A stretch of DNA of 64,000 bases from Galaxea fascicularis (lineage: Eukaryota > Cnidaria > Anthozoa > Scleractinia > Euphylliidae), in NCBI GenBank assembly GCA_948470475.1, contig OX419343.1, forward strand, positions 10,834,379 to 10,898,378, written 5' to 3'. Below are positions 32,153-47,100 of this stretch, piece by piece (position 1 is the first letter of the stretch; every line of letters starts with the position of its first letter). A model generated the notes under the pieces. The model searched no databases. It saw only the letters and a list, made by a program, of their open reading frames with translations, and had not been told where the DNA came from. A program made the translations under genes and the position numbers.

Positions 32153-35100
32153 CTGAAAAGGAAATAATAATAATAATAAAAAAAGATTAAAAATGAAAAC
32201 AATGGCAAAAACTGTAAACAACTTATTAACTATGGAATTAAAAGAGACAAGTAATTTGAAGTTCGATCCTTTCAGCTGATCAAACTGGGACTGTCAACAC
32301 GTCCGAATTTTCGAACAATATATGGCCAGTAGCAATTTATTTAGCTTGACAAGGATATCATTTTTGCGTTTTGCATTGACAAAGCATTTTGATTTTCATT
32401 TGATAACACATGCCCTCCCTTTAAGGTCAATGTAGGTCTAGGTGACTACTACATACGCGGTAAAACGATGTCAGCGAGGTATTTTTGACAAACCCGACGT
32501 TATATTTCGTTGATCAAGATTATGCGATAAAAAGAGATCCCAAAGAGAAATTCTTACTTTTAAATCCACGGAGCCTCGAATTCATGTTTATTGTTTTAAA
32601 TTGAATTGGTCTATTGTCTTAGGCACAGGGAAAGCAATGCTTTATAGCACAGTACTCTTACCTTAGCACGCGGCCACGTGATGTCGTCCGTGTCTGATTC
32701 ATGACCGCTGGCTGGTAGGCGTGTGGCAGCATCTTTGCTTGCCTCCTCCCTGAGACGAGACAGCTCGGAATGCGCAGCTCTCAAGGCCTGTTGGGATTCT
32801 GCTTTTTCCTGAGCCCACATTTCTCGTTCAGCTTTTAACACAGATTCGGCATGCTCCCTCGTTAGTCGTGAGTTCTGGTTATACAATGAAAGAAAAATTC
32901 ATTTCCTTTAATGCAAATCAGTATGAGACACTGACGAAGACACTGTTATTTTGTACTAACGCAAGAGAGTGAGGGTTAATTTCAACTTTACTTCCCACAA
33001 AACATTTATACTTTAACTCATACTTGCAAAAAGTTCACAACACGTGGTACAAAAATGACTTCCATATGGTTGGCATAGAGAAAACATTTTTCCATATTTT
33101 GTCAGTCACATCTTCATACACATTCAAACAAAGAAAATTGATTTCTAAACACCCATATATCAGTTAGATCAGTTTTATCGTAGGGTTCATAGTACACGCA
33201 TGACTGTACATCGCACCTGTTCGTTTGCTCGTTCTCGCTGTCTGTACTGTGCGATTTGTTCTTCAAGGTTTCCTAAGGCACTCCTAAGTTCTTTTTTCTC
33301 TTCATTTAGTTTGGAAACGAATTCTGCCAGTTCTGTGTTCTGACGGACGATTCTCTCCTGCGCGGCAGCTTTAATTGGTGACAGTGGCACAGTCTGGCCA
33401 TCCTAACAATGAAGAAAAACGAAATTTGACGCTTTACTGCGGAGCTTGTTTATGAAAGTAACTGCTTTGCATGTGCGCTATACACTTGGGTAAGCGCTTC
33501 TTCAGTTTGTCGTGCTCAGCACGGCATAAACAAAACAGGAACAAAAGTGAATTTACTGTTAAAGAGACAACTTAGGTGGTGTTGTAGTCGTGGCTGCTTA
33601 CTACCTGATGTACATGAGAGGAAACGGTTTGTATTGGTTAATGGGTCTTACATGAGGTACCCATGTAAGAAACGGTGTAAGAAACGGTGAAACAGAGGCG
33701 ACGAAGAGAAGAAGAGTGGGGGCGGTGGGTTGAAACGACAAAAGATTTAGAACATACGTCTATGTGGACAGTAAGTGTGGCACGAATTTGCTCCAGTTCC
33801 TTCAGAAGATTTCCCAATGACTGCTTCACTTCTTCCACCTCCTTGTTGTCCCTAAATAAACAGAAAGTGGCAGCTCAGAAATGACTTTATAACGAAAAGG
33901 CTGACAGTACTCAGGTGACCTGCGTGCTTTGCTGCATTGGAACAAAAGGGGCCAAAGGTTCCTAAAAAGATACCTACACTTTCCACCTAATTCGACATCA
34001 AGAGTGAGGGGAATGGGAAATGTTCCCAACGCAATCCTTTCACAGTTTTGGAAAAAGAGGACTGAGTTTGTTCTAACAAATCAAAGGGAGGGTTTTTAAC
34101 AATTATCCTGGTAAATCGCGTGTAATATCGCCAACGAGGCCTGAGGCCGAGTTGGCTAAATTCAGGCCATATTCGAGCAAGATCGAGCAGGATAATTGTT
34201 TTATTATTCAACACATTGATGACAAAAGCACCAGCGAGTTTATTGCAGAAAAGCTGGAAAAGCCGCCATTTTTCTTCTCAACGCACAAAATCACGTATAA
34301 CGCAGGATATCTGTCGAGTGCGCATATATATTGTCACAATGTCCTGAATAGTATCATAGTATATCTGTTGTATATGATTAATATAGGTTGCACCATGAGA
34401 TAGCTGCAGTTTATAATTACCTTGGTTTCGCTAAATCGATAGAGTTCTGGTGTTTGTTAATGAGCACCTGATGTTGTTGTCGCATGGACTCAAGTTGTTG
34501 CTGATGAAGCAGTAGCCTCATACGGAGCGGGTACATTGACGCTTCCTGTGGGGAGGGGACGGTAAAGGATTAGTCCCCAGCACAAAACAACGGTAAAGAG
34601 AACAAATTTAACAAGTTGTTGAACACGGCAAGAAAACACCCACGACGTGAACTTAAATAAAGCTCCCAAATCAAAAGTACATATTGATAAGTGTAATGAC
34701 AAAAACCTTCGCTACTTTATTTATTTAGGTTTCACCCAGGTGGTCCATTTTCATCTCACTAACTTATACTTTTTCTTTTGTTAGGTAGTACTTTAGTAAC
34801 ATGCTTTTGATCATACCAACATGGAATCAGTGCATGATACATGTTAGCTATTATCATTCTCATTCTCATTATTATTATCATTATCATGAATTCACTGAAA
34901 GCTCAACTTACCTTCTCAGACAGTTTCAACGACTGAGTCTCCAAATCTCTTTGCACCTCTTCGATCCTCGTGTCCCGTTCAGTCAAGTCTCTGTTTAGAG
35001 AGGCGTTCTTCTCTCTCTCGTTTTCTAGTTTCTGTTCCACTTGAGCACGCCTTTTCTTTTCGTTCTCTAGTTCGCTCTGGATATGTCTTTCTCTTTCTTT

Positions 35101-38100
35101 GTGGCTCATGGCCGTTGCTTGTTGGACGTCGCGCTCATTCTGCAATCTTCTTGCGCGAACTCTTTCTTCCTCTAACGTGCCCGTCAACTCTACAAGTTGT
35201 TTCTGAGAAAAAAAATGTTAAAAAATCACCTGCAAACTGCCTTTCTCTGAAGTTAAACGACCACGCCGCACTTGATCAAGCGGCAGATAAAAATCGCGCT
35301 GAAATGAGTCACTATTCGACAGATAAAGCTGTACTACTTGGCGAAATATAAAAGGCAAGCTTATCCGTACTGATTAAATTGACTTGACAGAGACTTAACC
35401 GCTGGAAAAAAAATCCGGCTTTTGAACAACTTGGACTAAGTAGATAAACACGTTTATAAGTGTTTCGCGTTGTAATCGTTCATCCCTACCTTTGGCCCAC
35501 CTTGCTCTATTACAGCAGTGACGTCTATTCTCTCTCTGACAGAACTTTATCGACACATTTTGTTCTGAAACAGCGGTTGAGGAACAGCGAACGTTTGATA
35601 TGCGAAACTGTAACGTCCGCAGAAACAGGAGCCACGAAGCTCTTTGCAACCTCTAACTCCATTGGCCCCATATGGCACAAAGCTGTATTATTTTAGGAAT
35701 AGGGTCCATTGTTTCTTTTATCTGTTTATTGTTTTCTTAACCAATCCTGTGAAACGTTCCGTACGTGGCGTCCCCAACTTTAAAAGAACATTTTAGAACC
35801 ACCCTATCAGCAGTAAACCTCAATAAGAAATCTCTCATTACCTGCACAACATCCAGCGCTCCCTTCAGCTGTTGTGCCACAAGCTTTTCCGTCTTTGCTG
35901 ACTCGTCCTTCTTCTCCTTTTCATTTTCAAGTGAGACCTCAAGGAACGTGCTGCGATTCTTTTCATCTTCCAGTGATGTGCTGAGTTCTACAGAGCGATC
36001 TCTTGCAGCATTCAATGCCGCTTGCAGTTCTAAAGAGTGAACGAACGACGCAATAAGGAACACGAAAGTTGTTTGCGTTTTTTAAGTCATACAAACAACA
36101 AGCGCTTGTTGATGGAGAGTCATTTTTGATCCCAAGACGACTCCACAGAAAAACTGACAAGTAAACCCTTTTTCTTTTTTTGCGCCATTTGTTTAAGATA
36201 GTGGTTATTTTTACCAACGGTAAGGTTACAAGCATGGACAGTGAACCCTACTCGTGTTATGGACTATATAGGTACTAAGTAATATAGAGGAAAACTCATC
36301 CGCTTTATTGCAGAAATTTGGAAAAAGATTTGGTTCGCGAGATCTTCACAGGTTAACACTGCAAAAAGGTGGGGAACTATTGCTTGATTTAATACCAACC
36401 TCTCAGAACATTAAAAGCAATGTATGACAGACAGTAGGGAGAATTGATATTGATCATGGGAGAGGGAGGGTTAAAACACAGAACAGTGTTCGATCACTGA
36501 TTGACTAAATTACCTTTATTGACGTTTCTGAGATGGTCCGCTCGATCTTTCGCGTGCTTTAGAGCCTCTGTTTGCCGCTTTTCGTTCGTAAGCGCCAGCT
36601 GAATCTGTTCTGCTCGAGATTTCTCGTCTCTTAGAGCTATGGACAGTTCTTCTATTGTTTCGCGATCTCTTTCTGTTGAAAAAAAATTCAATTCTTGACA
36701 TCTCCTCAATGGAATACACTTGTGATATTATTTCAGTAAAACCCTGGCCAAACGGACTCGCAAGTAGATGCAAGTTGAAAACTTGGGTCTACTTACGTTG
36801 AGTTACGCTCACTTTGGTCGAGATCAAATTTGCGCGCAAGTCGACGCAAGTTTTTCACCGTTTGGCCACCCAAGGAAATTGAAAAATCTTTTAAAAACCC
36901 AACACTCGGAAATAAGTTGTAGAATGTAATAAAGGGCACCACAGAAAAAACAGCCTGGAAGCTTTTACATGAATGGGAACACTTTAGAAATTTATCCGCA
37001 GTCTCAAAAAGCAAGACCACGTTGTACAAAGAAGGTAAAAAGCTTCACAGGAAAACAGTGCTTGAATGCTTTTGTTTGGAGGCAAATCCTCAAGCGGCAA
37101 TTGTACAGAATCCGTCTACAGCAGAATGTAAATACAACGCTACTGAAAAGTTTGAAATTGCATTGTCGCACTTAGGCATTTTGTTCTTAAGGCAAAAGCC
37201 TCAGAATGAAATAAAAGTTAGCTTTGTTGGCTACTTTTTGTGATTGAGGGCTGCTACTAAGTTTAGAAGTAGGTGGGGTAGGCAAAAGTAGCCGGGCATT
37301 CCCGCTGTTGACCTTAGGTCAATCTGCTATTGTTGTACCAGAGAAGCCGGGGGATATGACTCAAAATGTCCGGGGGAAATCCCTATTCCTTAGCCCTGAA
37401 TGACAGCCGTGGTGATTTAAATACGAAAACTTGCCTCCTCGCACACAGAAAAAAGGACAAACACTTTCAACTAATGCAAACGCAAACAAACAAACCAACA
37501 ACTTACCTGAGGCCTCCCCTTGTAGAGTTTTCGATGTCTCTAATTCAGATTCCAGCCTGGACCGCGATATCTGTTCTCTCTCAAGTTGCACCTCCAAATC
37601 AGCCTTCTCTTGTTTAGTAGCCGCTAGCTGTCGGCGGAGGCCTTCAATATTCTCCAAGAGGCGATGGTTTTCTAGTTTACTTCGCTGTCGTTCGGATTCA
37701 ACAGCATCTTGATATTTCTTGGTATTTGCTCGCTCCAGCTCCAGAGCTTGCGTTTGGTTTGAATGGCGCACTCTCTCCGCTTCCAGGCTTGTTCTGAAAG
37801 ACAAACATTGCAGATCAAAAACATGCGGTAAGAAGGGACTCAAGCCTACCTAATGAGCAGACTAACTACAATAGCTTCACGTCTTAGAACAGAGGAGTAA
37901 AATGTCCCACTGTCAATCGACAAAAGACAAAAGGGCCGAATTCTCAACCGATAAGAGGGCCAGGGTTCGAATCCCGGTCACGTCTGATTTTTCCTCAGTT
38001 TCATTTCCATCAGGTGATCAAGTAACTGCGAGGATTATATTTTGTATTCAAAGGTGTGATAGCTGGTTTGGCCAATAGTACAAGTGAATATTATGCGAAC

Positions 38101-41100
38101 CATGATCAAAATAAAGGGGATCGAAAAAAAATTATAATAATAAAGGAAAAGCACCACCCGCAAGTCACGTTTCGGAAAGTGGATGTTTCACTCAGTGTGC
38201 GATGTTAAGACATTTGTTTTCCGTGTAAAAAAATATTAAACGACCGCGATTTTGAATTGGGCTTCAAAAAAGGGGTTGGACGTACAATTCAGGGTTGCCT
38301 GTCTCTGGGATAGAAAAAAAGTAATAAATTCCGTGACATTTCCCTGGCTTTCACTAACCTCAAACCAATTTTTGCTCATCATCCAAAAACAAACCTTGGG
38401 CAATAAAGCCAACAATGAAGCCACAGCAATTAATTCCTTTCTAGAAATGCTTTGCTAAATGGCATTACCTTTACCAAAGAGGAAACTGTTTCACAAACCT
38501 AATTGTTAGCCAAAAGAAAAAAAACAGGTTTTCCTGACTTTTCCCTGAATTCCCTGGTTACCCTAAACGATCTACTTCACCTTTTACCTGCACATATTTC
38601 ACTTACTTGAGTGACATTGCTTGGACTCGTTCCTTCTCCAGTGCAGCACTCAGGTCCGTCAGTCGCCCCTTTTCTTTCGCCAAAGCCTCCTTTAGATCAG
38701 ACACCAAGCTTCTCTCCCTCTTCAGTGAGTTCGTCAGATCATTTTGCACATGTTCAGCGTGCTGTCCTTTCACTAGCACTGAATACAAAATAGTATAGTG
38801 GGAAAAGAAAAATTATGAGCAAGAAATTTAGAAGAGTTCATCCATAAGCAAAACACAACAGAAACCAACAAATCAGAGGATGACACACGTCCGTCTTCAA
38901 TAAACGCGTAAGTCTTTCTCTCTTTGAGTTCTTGCTTTCCTTGCTCCTCTGATAGGAAGTAAACTAGGCTTAATCTCTTCTATTTTATGTTCACCACACT
39001 AACAGAGCTTGTTGACGTATTTTGACGATATCGCGAATAAACGACGTTTCCGACTATCGTTGTAAGCACTACTGCCCATTTCCGATTAGCAAATGAAAAG
39101 AAACAAAGGCAGGGACTTCATGCATCCACAGCGTAACACAATCTTGTGACCTTCAATGCACGTTTCTATTTCTGAAATTACTAACATAGTTTGTAATTGT
39201 CAGCGTCTTACACTGTGTTTTAATGTCCCTTTCTTGTTGGCGAGCCTCATCCAGGTCTTTACGTAATTGCTCCAAGAGACCTTGGTTCTGGGAAAAGAAA
39301 CAAAGAAAAAATGAGGGCACTTTGTTCGAGGGATAGTTCTTTGCATTGTTCGGCCCATGTCTACCAGACAAAAAAAGTAATTGCTTTAAAGAGGGAAAGA
39401 CGGTGGGCTTCAGTCTTCTTCAAGCTGCTACAGAGACGAATTTTATAGTTTCTCAACGGACTGACCAAACATAACTGCAGAGCCAAGGAGGGGATAACCA
39501 AACTTCAATTAAATGGGATCAGCAATCTTACGCAGAGCAGAACTCAATGAAACTAAGCGAGGCGAGAGTATTTTCAAGGGAGGGATTCCAGGAATTGTAC
39601 AGTTGCGGGAAACTAAAGCATAGTAAAGATTGATGTCTTCGTAACACGTTTACCTGTCCGATCGGAGGTTTCGTCGTGGCAGCCTGTCGAAGTTCCTGGA
39701 TTTCAGCTAGCAATGAATTACGGTCCTTCTTTCGCAGTTCTTCCATAACACGACTTGTGAGCTCATCCTGAAAAATGTAATGTAAATAAGGTGTTGAAAT
39801 ACATCTCTAGAGTAAACTTGCTCCCATAAGGCGGTGCCAAAACGCCTCTACAGAAAACTGCAAATACCGCTATTTCAGAGTTAAGGTTTACAACTGAACA
39901 ACAGAACGATACTTTTCTCTACCTGTGTCTGAATTTGAGTTCTCAGCAGCCCCGTTGCCGGCGAATCAAGTCCGTTTACAATCTGAAAAGTCCTTAGTTC
40001 CGCTACTAACACATCCCTGTCCTTCTCAAACACCTAAAACAGTGCAGCCACAGGTTAACTGTCAGCAAGTAATAGATGCCATTTTCTTTGTGTTTCCCAG
40101 CTTAATAAACCCACTTGGGATGTTGATAGAACACCCATAGAAAATGAGGTATATTGCTTTTATAAAATAATTGCCAGTAGTAACAAGGAGTTTCACGAGA
40201 AAATATGAATTCACCGCTACAATATACCATAGGTTTTTGACCGATTACAACGTACGTAATTATCTCATTTATTTTACAACAGTTGATAAATAAGCAAACC
40301 ACTGGATCTTGACGCAAACAAGGTCACTGATAATCCTAAAACAACAGATAACAGTACAGCCAATTCACTGGAAGGATTTAGACACTTCATAGTTTGAAAG
40401 CCTAAGCAAGGGTTGTAAAGTGTTATAGGCCCTCACACTCTTCACAAAATTAGGTTTTACGAGAACTACAGTGTACTTAAGCAGCTCACTAGAATAGGAA
40501 GCGGTTATCACACTGTCCACTTGCCCAATGGGTGCAGTCTTCTTGAGCCTCAGTCTTTTGCAGGGTATACCCAGTTTTATAATAAAGGGTTCTCAAATAA
40601 AAGGCCATCTTTTTCAACTATGGAAGAGATGAAATTTAAGTAAAATGGAAACAAAGTTTCTCACCTTCTGTACGGCGTTAAGCAAGTCTGCCCGCCAGTC
40701 ACATTCCAAAGGCAGCTTTCCAGGCTGAGGTAAATTAAGTGAAGACAGATAATTAGAACTATAATCGCAAGTACGTTAAACTTGAGAGTGATAGCTAAGG
40801 GAAACGTTATTTAGTTTAAGGTGGCTCAAAACAGTTCCCAGCACCTTCCTAGACGTAGATTTTGATGGGTCATTAATGCCACTCTTTATCAGTTGATGTA
40901 ACAATCATGGTATCAAAAAACTGCCCAATCATTGGTGAATACGTTGGTATTATTTTCGTGACACTATAGATTACCATAGCAACACTGTGACCTGCTGAAA
41001 ACACCCTTAATTTCAGCTTTAAACGCTTATATTTCAAAAACAGCACGGTGAAATTTTTTCTTATTATAGAACTTTGATAAGCAGGATGAGATGCAACTTT

Positions 41101-44100
41101 TCGCAAAGTTTAAACAAATTCTATACATGGAGTTCAGAGCCACCTTAAATTTTCGAAAATTTAAGGTGGCTCTGAACTCCATGTACGGAATTTATTTAAA
41201 CTTTGCGAAAAGTTGCATCTCATCTGCACTTCAAAAACGGCACGGTGAAATTTTTTCTTATTATAGAACTTTGATAAGCAGGATGAGATGCAACTTTTCG
41301 CAAAGTTTAAATAAATTCTGTACATGGAGTTCAGAGCCACCTTAAATTTTCGAAAATTTAAGGTGGCTCTGAACTCCATGTACGGAATTTATTTAAACTT
41401 TGCGAAAAGTTGCATCTCATCTGCATTTCAAAGTTCTATAATAAGAAAAAATTTCACCGTGCCGTTTTTGAAATATAAGCGCTTAAAGCTGAAATTAAGG
41501 GTGTTTTCAGCAGGTCACAGTGTTGCTATGGTAATCTATAGTGTCACAAAAATAATACCAACGTATTCACAAATTATTGGGCAGTTTTCTGATACCATGA
41601 TTATAGCATCAACTGATAAAGAGTGGTAATAATTACCCATCAAAATCTACGTCTTGGAAAGTGCTGGAAACTGTTTTGAGCCACCTTAAGAAACATAAGA
41701 GGTCGAGAAAACGCATCAAAAAATCAGTACAGGGACAGTTTTTCGTGCAACAGAAGTGTACCTCTTAAGTCTTGCCTAAAAAGAGATAAATTGAATGGTA
41801 CTGTGAGCTCTTCAAGTTACCAACACCAGTTGATTACAAATGCATGCAGTTTTGCAGGGGTTGAATCGGAAACCCCCACCAACTTAAAGGAAACGTTGCA
41901 TTCAAGTCCACGATAAATCTATCGGACGGTTTTTCGAACTGTACTTTAATTTCAACTTACACTCTTTTTTACAGGTACCAAACGGGCAGGTGTATTTCGT
42001 TCCGGATAGTTTCTTGGACTTAACAGAAAGAACAGGGTTTTGGTCTTTGAAGGGATCTATTTCTTTAGTGCGAGGCCAGCTAAAATGACCTTTGTACAGT
42101 TCAACCACTATTAACGGTCCACCCTCGGGGAAATGGACAGTGGCTTAATAGAGGTAAAACAACAATAGAAGAAACCTCATCAAGACTTTGATTAATTGGT
42201 GCCTAATAAGGGGTGGCCTTTGTAATAATTAAAGTAGACGTCTTACTGTGGAAGCCTTTCGCGTTTGTGCAAGTAGGTTTTTCAACGACTTAACAGCTTC
42301 AAGCAGTGCTTCTTTTTCCGCTGGCCAGGTTGACTGCACAGCAGGAACATCCGGGCTTGCAAGTGAACGTTCCTGAGCTGGAGTTGACACTGCACCAATC
42401 AGCGACTTGATAGTTTCTGCCTCAGTGTGTAGATTACTGAGAAGACCCTGGAGAAAAAAATCAAGGGTCTTCGATCAAGCTACGGTTATGATGGAACAAC
42501 CACAAGGACAGCTAACCAGATTAACTAAAACTACCTTGTTTTATGAAAAAGCTGTTTCACATAGCCTTGTTTGAACACTGGGACTGATACGAGACCCCAT
42601 TACAATTAGAGCGGTTTTCAATTAACCGCCAAAAGTAATTGGCGTTTGCTTTGGTTTTACATGACTTCCTCGGAGATTGGTAGGGAAAACTCACACTACT
42701 TTCTTAACCAACGAGGAGCAAAACCAAAGACAAGCGTGACTATATAGTATCATAGCGTGTGTGCATTTTCCCGTGCGTTGTGCGGAATACAGATACAGTG
42801 GAAGTCCGTTAATACGACCACCGTCGGGCCATGAAACTTTGGTCGTATTAACGGGGTGGTCGGATTAACGGGGCTTTCAAAATAGGAAAATAAGTCGGCT
42901 TATGCAGTTCGGGCCACAAAAAAGTGGTAATAACGAGGTGGTCGTATGGCGGTGTTCCACTGTAATTGCTTTGTACTGATTGGCTCATTGTGCCGCTTGT
43001 GTCCATTGTGATTGGTCAGAGCAATTACTATGGTTTTTGTTTTCTGACAAAAAACACTATTCACAAAGTAAACTGGTATAAATGCATCGTTGAAATGTTT
43101 TCAAATATACCTCAATGGTGTTTTGAGATTTCAAAGGTGAAGAGGCCAGTGACTTTATCCGAGCCTGTCGTACCAGCTGACCCACAAGTTCACTGTCCAG
43201 TTGTTCGTTCTCATCCAGTGCTGAGCTTAAGCGCATGCGCATCTCAGGCGATGCAGAGTCTATACCTAAATGGGGTAAAGCAAAGTCTGGGAGTGAATAA
43301 CGAGTCACGGAACACGTGAATAGTATTTTAAAAGACGGAACTCTAACGGGCGCCATCGGCAAAACCACGAGAAAAGGCATTCACTATCTGTTTGATGCCG
43401 GAAAAAAAATAGAACCATCCTGACGACAATTTTATTACCTCATCTCAAACTATCTTTTTGACATAAGGACAATATAATACAGTGACGACTGCTTAGCAAT
43501 GTGACCCCCACTCCCCCATCTCTCAGGCTCGGGACCGAGAACCAAAGCGTAAAAAGGGTAAAAAAATTGTATATGTGAGAGGGTGGGAGACATGAGAATG
43601 TTAGGCAATTGCTCCAAAATCCCTTTAATAATGTACTCAACGGAAACGGACAAACAAAAAAAAAAGAAAAACAACAACAACAAAAACAATGAAATTGTTT
43701 ACGGCAAAGCTGCCAGAGCAAAAAAACCCTCTTGGTCACGAAAAAATAAGGATCAGAAATTGTTGAGTTAACCCCTCCCGAAATAAAAGATGAACCGGGC
43801 CTTAACTGCTGCGTCCTGTAGTATCATGCCTACCTGATATACTTAGCAGTCGTTCTATTTCACGTTGATGATCCTGTCTCATTCTGTTCACCTGATCGTT
43901 GTGAGTTATAAGCAGCTCTTGCCGTAGATTGTTCATTCTCGTCATATTTTCCATCTCAAGCTCGTCCTTGATTTGTTTGACGTCTCTCTGCCGTCTCTGT
44001 TCCTCGTTCTTTTTCACGGCTGTCAGCTGGTTCTCGTATTGGCGTTTAAGGTTTTCCTCTACGCTTTTCAGCTTCTACAATAAGTGAAAGAATTAAAAAT

Positions 44101-47100
44101 TGCATTCGTCAAAGTATCGTTGGCCAGTGGAAAACCGATCAACCGACCGACCGACCAACCCACAAGCTGTTAATTTCAGACAACCGACATTTGCTGCTCT
44201 CCGTTCAAATTGAAAAAGCTTGATATGGACTTCATTAACGCACATACTTCTTTATAAAATATCTGAGATGTTACACGCGCTCTGATTGGTCAATAACCTA
44301 TAGTTTATTGTACCAGTTAACTCATAATTTCTCTTGAAACTTATTACAACTTACAATTATTTTATATAAGCAATAGACCGCATTTTATAAAGGTTTCCCG
44401 GCGTAACATACCCACGTGGGATGTTGGGAGAACATGAGAAAAGCTTGTTAATCATGAGCAGTTGACCAATCAGAGCGCGCGTTCTATCTCAATTATTTCA
44501 TAAGAGCCGATAATCTAAGTTGGCGCACCGTGTACAGTGAAAAGCTTATAACTGATGTAGTAAGAGATTTCATTGACCGATCAAAGCAGTCAGAAAAGTT
44601 CCTATTCATGACTCATGGAAGACTAACTACCAACAAGAAGAGGGTTGACCCTTTAAACCCGAGAGTGATCAGCATCAAAATTCTCCCTGTAATATCAATG
44701 CTATATGAACCAGAGTGGTCACGAGAATTAAGGACATGCTCACACAAGATAAATCAACAACTTTCCCCCACTTCTTTGACAGGAAATGTGTAGGGGCAAC
44801 TAATGAGAATTTAAATTTTGATCTATAGGATGAACAGCAACGAACCCCTCACCTGCTGAATGGCAATCTGTTGACTTGCGCTCAGGGCATCCTCGGCGCC
44901 CGATGGTGCCCCCCTTTGTACAGTTTTCAATTCTGCCTTCAACGCGTTCATCTCGTCTTGGTGCGTTTTCTTCAAGTCTGTGACAACGGCTGTGTGACTG
45001 GCCTCTTGAAATTTGAATCTTTCACGCAACTGATCCATCTCTGCTCTCAGAGCAGCCAGTTGGCGTGATTCGGCCTCGAGATTCCGTCGGATCTGCTCTT
45101 TTTCGTTTTCTTTGATGCGGACGGCTTCTTGGACTTGATTTAAATCTTGGCTCATTGTTTTCATCTGCAGATAAATGCAGAGAAATCACATATGCCAATT
45201 AGGCTTATGATTTGGAGGCCTATTCTCACCAAAACTCTTAAACCAAATATGGGTATAAAAAATTCATTTGCAAACAGTAAAGACGTTTGAAGTACACAGG
45301 AACCGTGAATAAAGCCTCAACATTTACTGTAATTTCAATTTGCACATTGATTTGTATTTCACACATCGAGCCAAGAATAAAGTTTGTACTTATGGAGTGC
45401 TTTCACTTAAGCCATGAAATAGATGTTAGTGTAAATAATAACTACTAACAACTATTACACATTCATTCCTTTGTCTTCTTTTGTGTGTATTTGACTATAA
45501 TCTATTAAACACTCAATGACTAGTCCCGAGGAGAACAGTGAATTTTGTTTCCCGAGAATCTCAATGTGCAAGTAAACATTGAGATTCGAGGGAAACAAAA
45601 TTTACTGTTCCCCAAAGGACCAGTCCTTAAGTGATTTGTTATATAGCAAAACAAATGGAAACAAAAACAAAACCAAATTTTGAAAAACGTTCTGAGATTC
45701 CAGCGAAAACATCAGGCCACATTCAACTGCACGCTCTGATCACGTGCAACAGCGGTCAACATTTCGCGGGTAACAGTGACCTGTTTCCCGCTGACGTCAT
45801 AGTTGCCCGCTCATGGCATTTGGCGGGAAACAGTTTTATTGTTAAATGAAAAGTGACCCTGAACTAGCCAATGAATGGACGCGCTGTAGCGGGAAACACG
45901 CCAGCCATATAACAATACGAGATATTACAAGTTGTCCAATAAAAACAGTTTCAAGGGTTAAGTAAAAGTACTCTAGTACTTTTCAAATAAGCATGAATAG
46001 AGTCAGTCGTATTATTTAAATTGACCCCAACAACATTCAGTGGTATTTGGATTATCGTTTATGCTTTGATTTGCAAATAAGCAGAATGAACAGTGTAAAA
46101 CTGGTAGAAAAACTACTGCAAGCACCAAAATAAGACCTCAACACGACGCTGTAGATTACAATGCTATTCACTTACAGGATTTGTGGAACGCTTTAGGCGT
46201 TTTCTTCTTTGTTTGGTTAATTTCATTTCCATAGTTTCCAAAATAAAACCCTTTCACATTTAGGATTTGTTTAACGACTTAAAATCCCTTACGTGAACAA
46301 AGGGAGCCGTTTGGCGCGAGCAACAGGCATTCTAGAAAGAAAACCCGCGCGCTACAGCCTCAACTCCTGTTATATCCCGCCTAATTGACGAAACATTTTG
46401 TCCGACGTGTTTGCTAAACAAAACCTGCGGCGGTTAAATTTGACCAAAAAGTAGACAAAGTGAGCGTTTGTGTTTGAAATTTCGACGTTAAGAGTTGACA
46501 ATGGCTACTTTCTAGCGGTTGTCCATGCTTTGTCGATAGGGGTGGCTTAGTGATCAAACATTTGTTCGTAACGTAAAATGTTGGGTGAAAATGATTAGGA
46601 AAAAAAATGCCAAGTTGAGAGAAACAGCTAAACGGTCAAACGTATTCTTCCAAAAATGATGTGAACAAAAATTATTTATCGTTTGACTGGGGCTGAAAGA
46701 TGTCCGGTCCGTACTGCGCACTCCCTCCAGTTTGTTTACGTCAAGTAAGACGTCACAAAATGTAACACATCGCAACACTACTAACATGAGGTAAATGTCA
46801 ACCGCCAGTATGGATGATATCACTGCACGAAACAACTTCTTAGCTGTAAAAATTAAACTGTTCGAAAAATAACTTAAAAATGCCTCAAAGATAAGGTAAG
46901 CGGTTCGATTCGCATTCCATCGAGTAAGAGTCACAAACACTGGGCTGCTGAGACTGCGCAGTACGGACTGGATATAATCTTTACAGGACTAACCTGTTTA
47001 GCGAGGAGTTCTTCAGCTTCTGTTTCCCGCTCTTTATCAGCCTTCTCTCGAGACAACTCGTCTTGTAACACTTTAATTTCTTCTCCTTTCAACTTTAATT

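Noticed and set aside
37955..37985. GGTTCGAATCCCGG, a tRNA T-arm-like sequence
   Set aside because: No A box, acceptor stem or anticodon arm at the right distance; at most a SINE or tRNA scrap.
46554..46940. Minus-strand frame of 128 codons
   Set aside because: It lies across a MITE and intron DNA, with no splice-phase fit to the gene and no recognisable motif.
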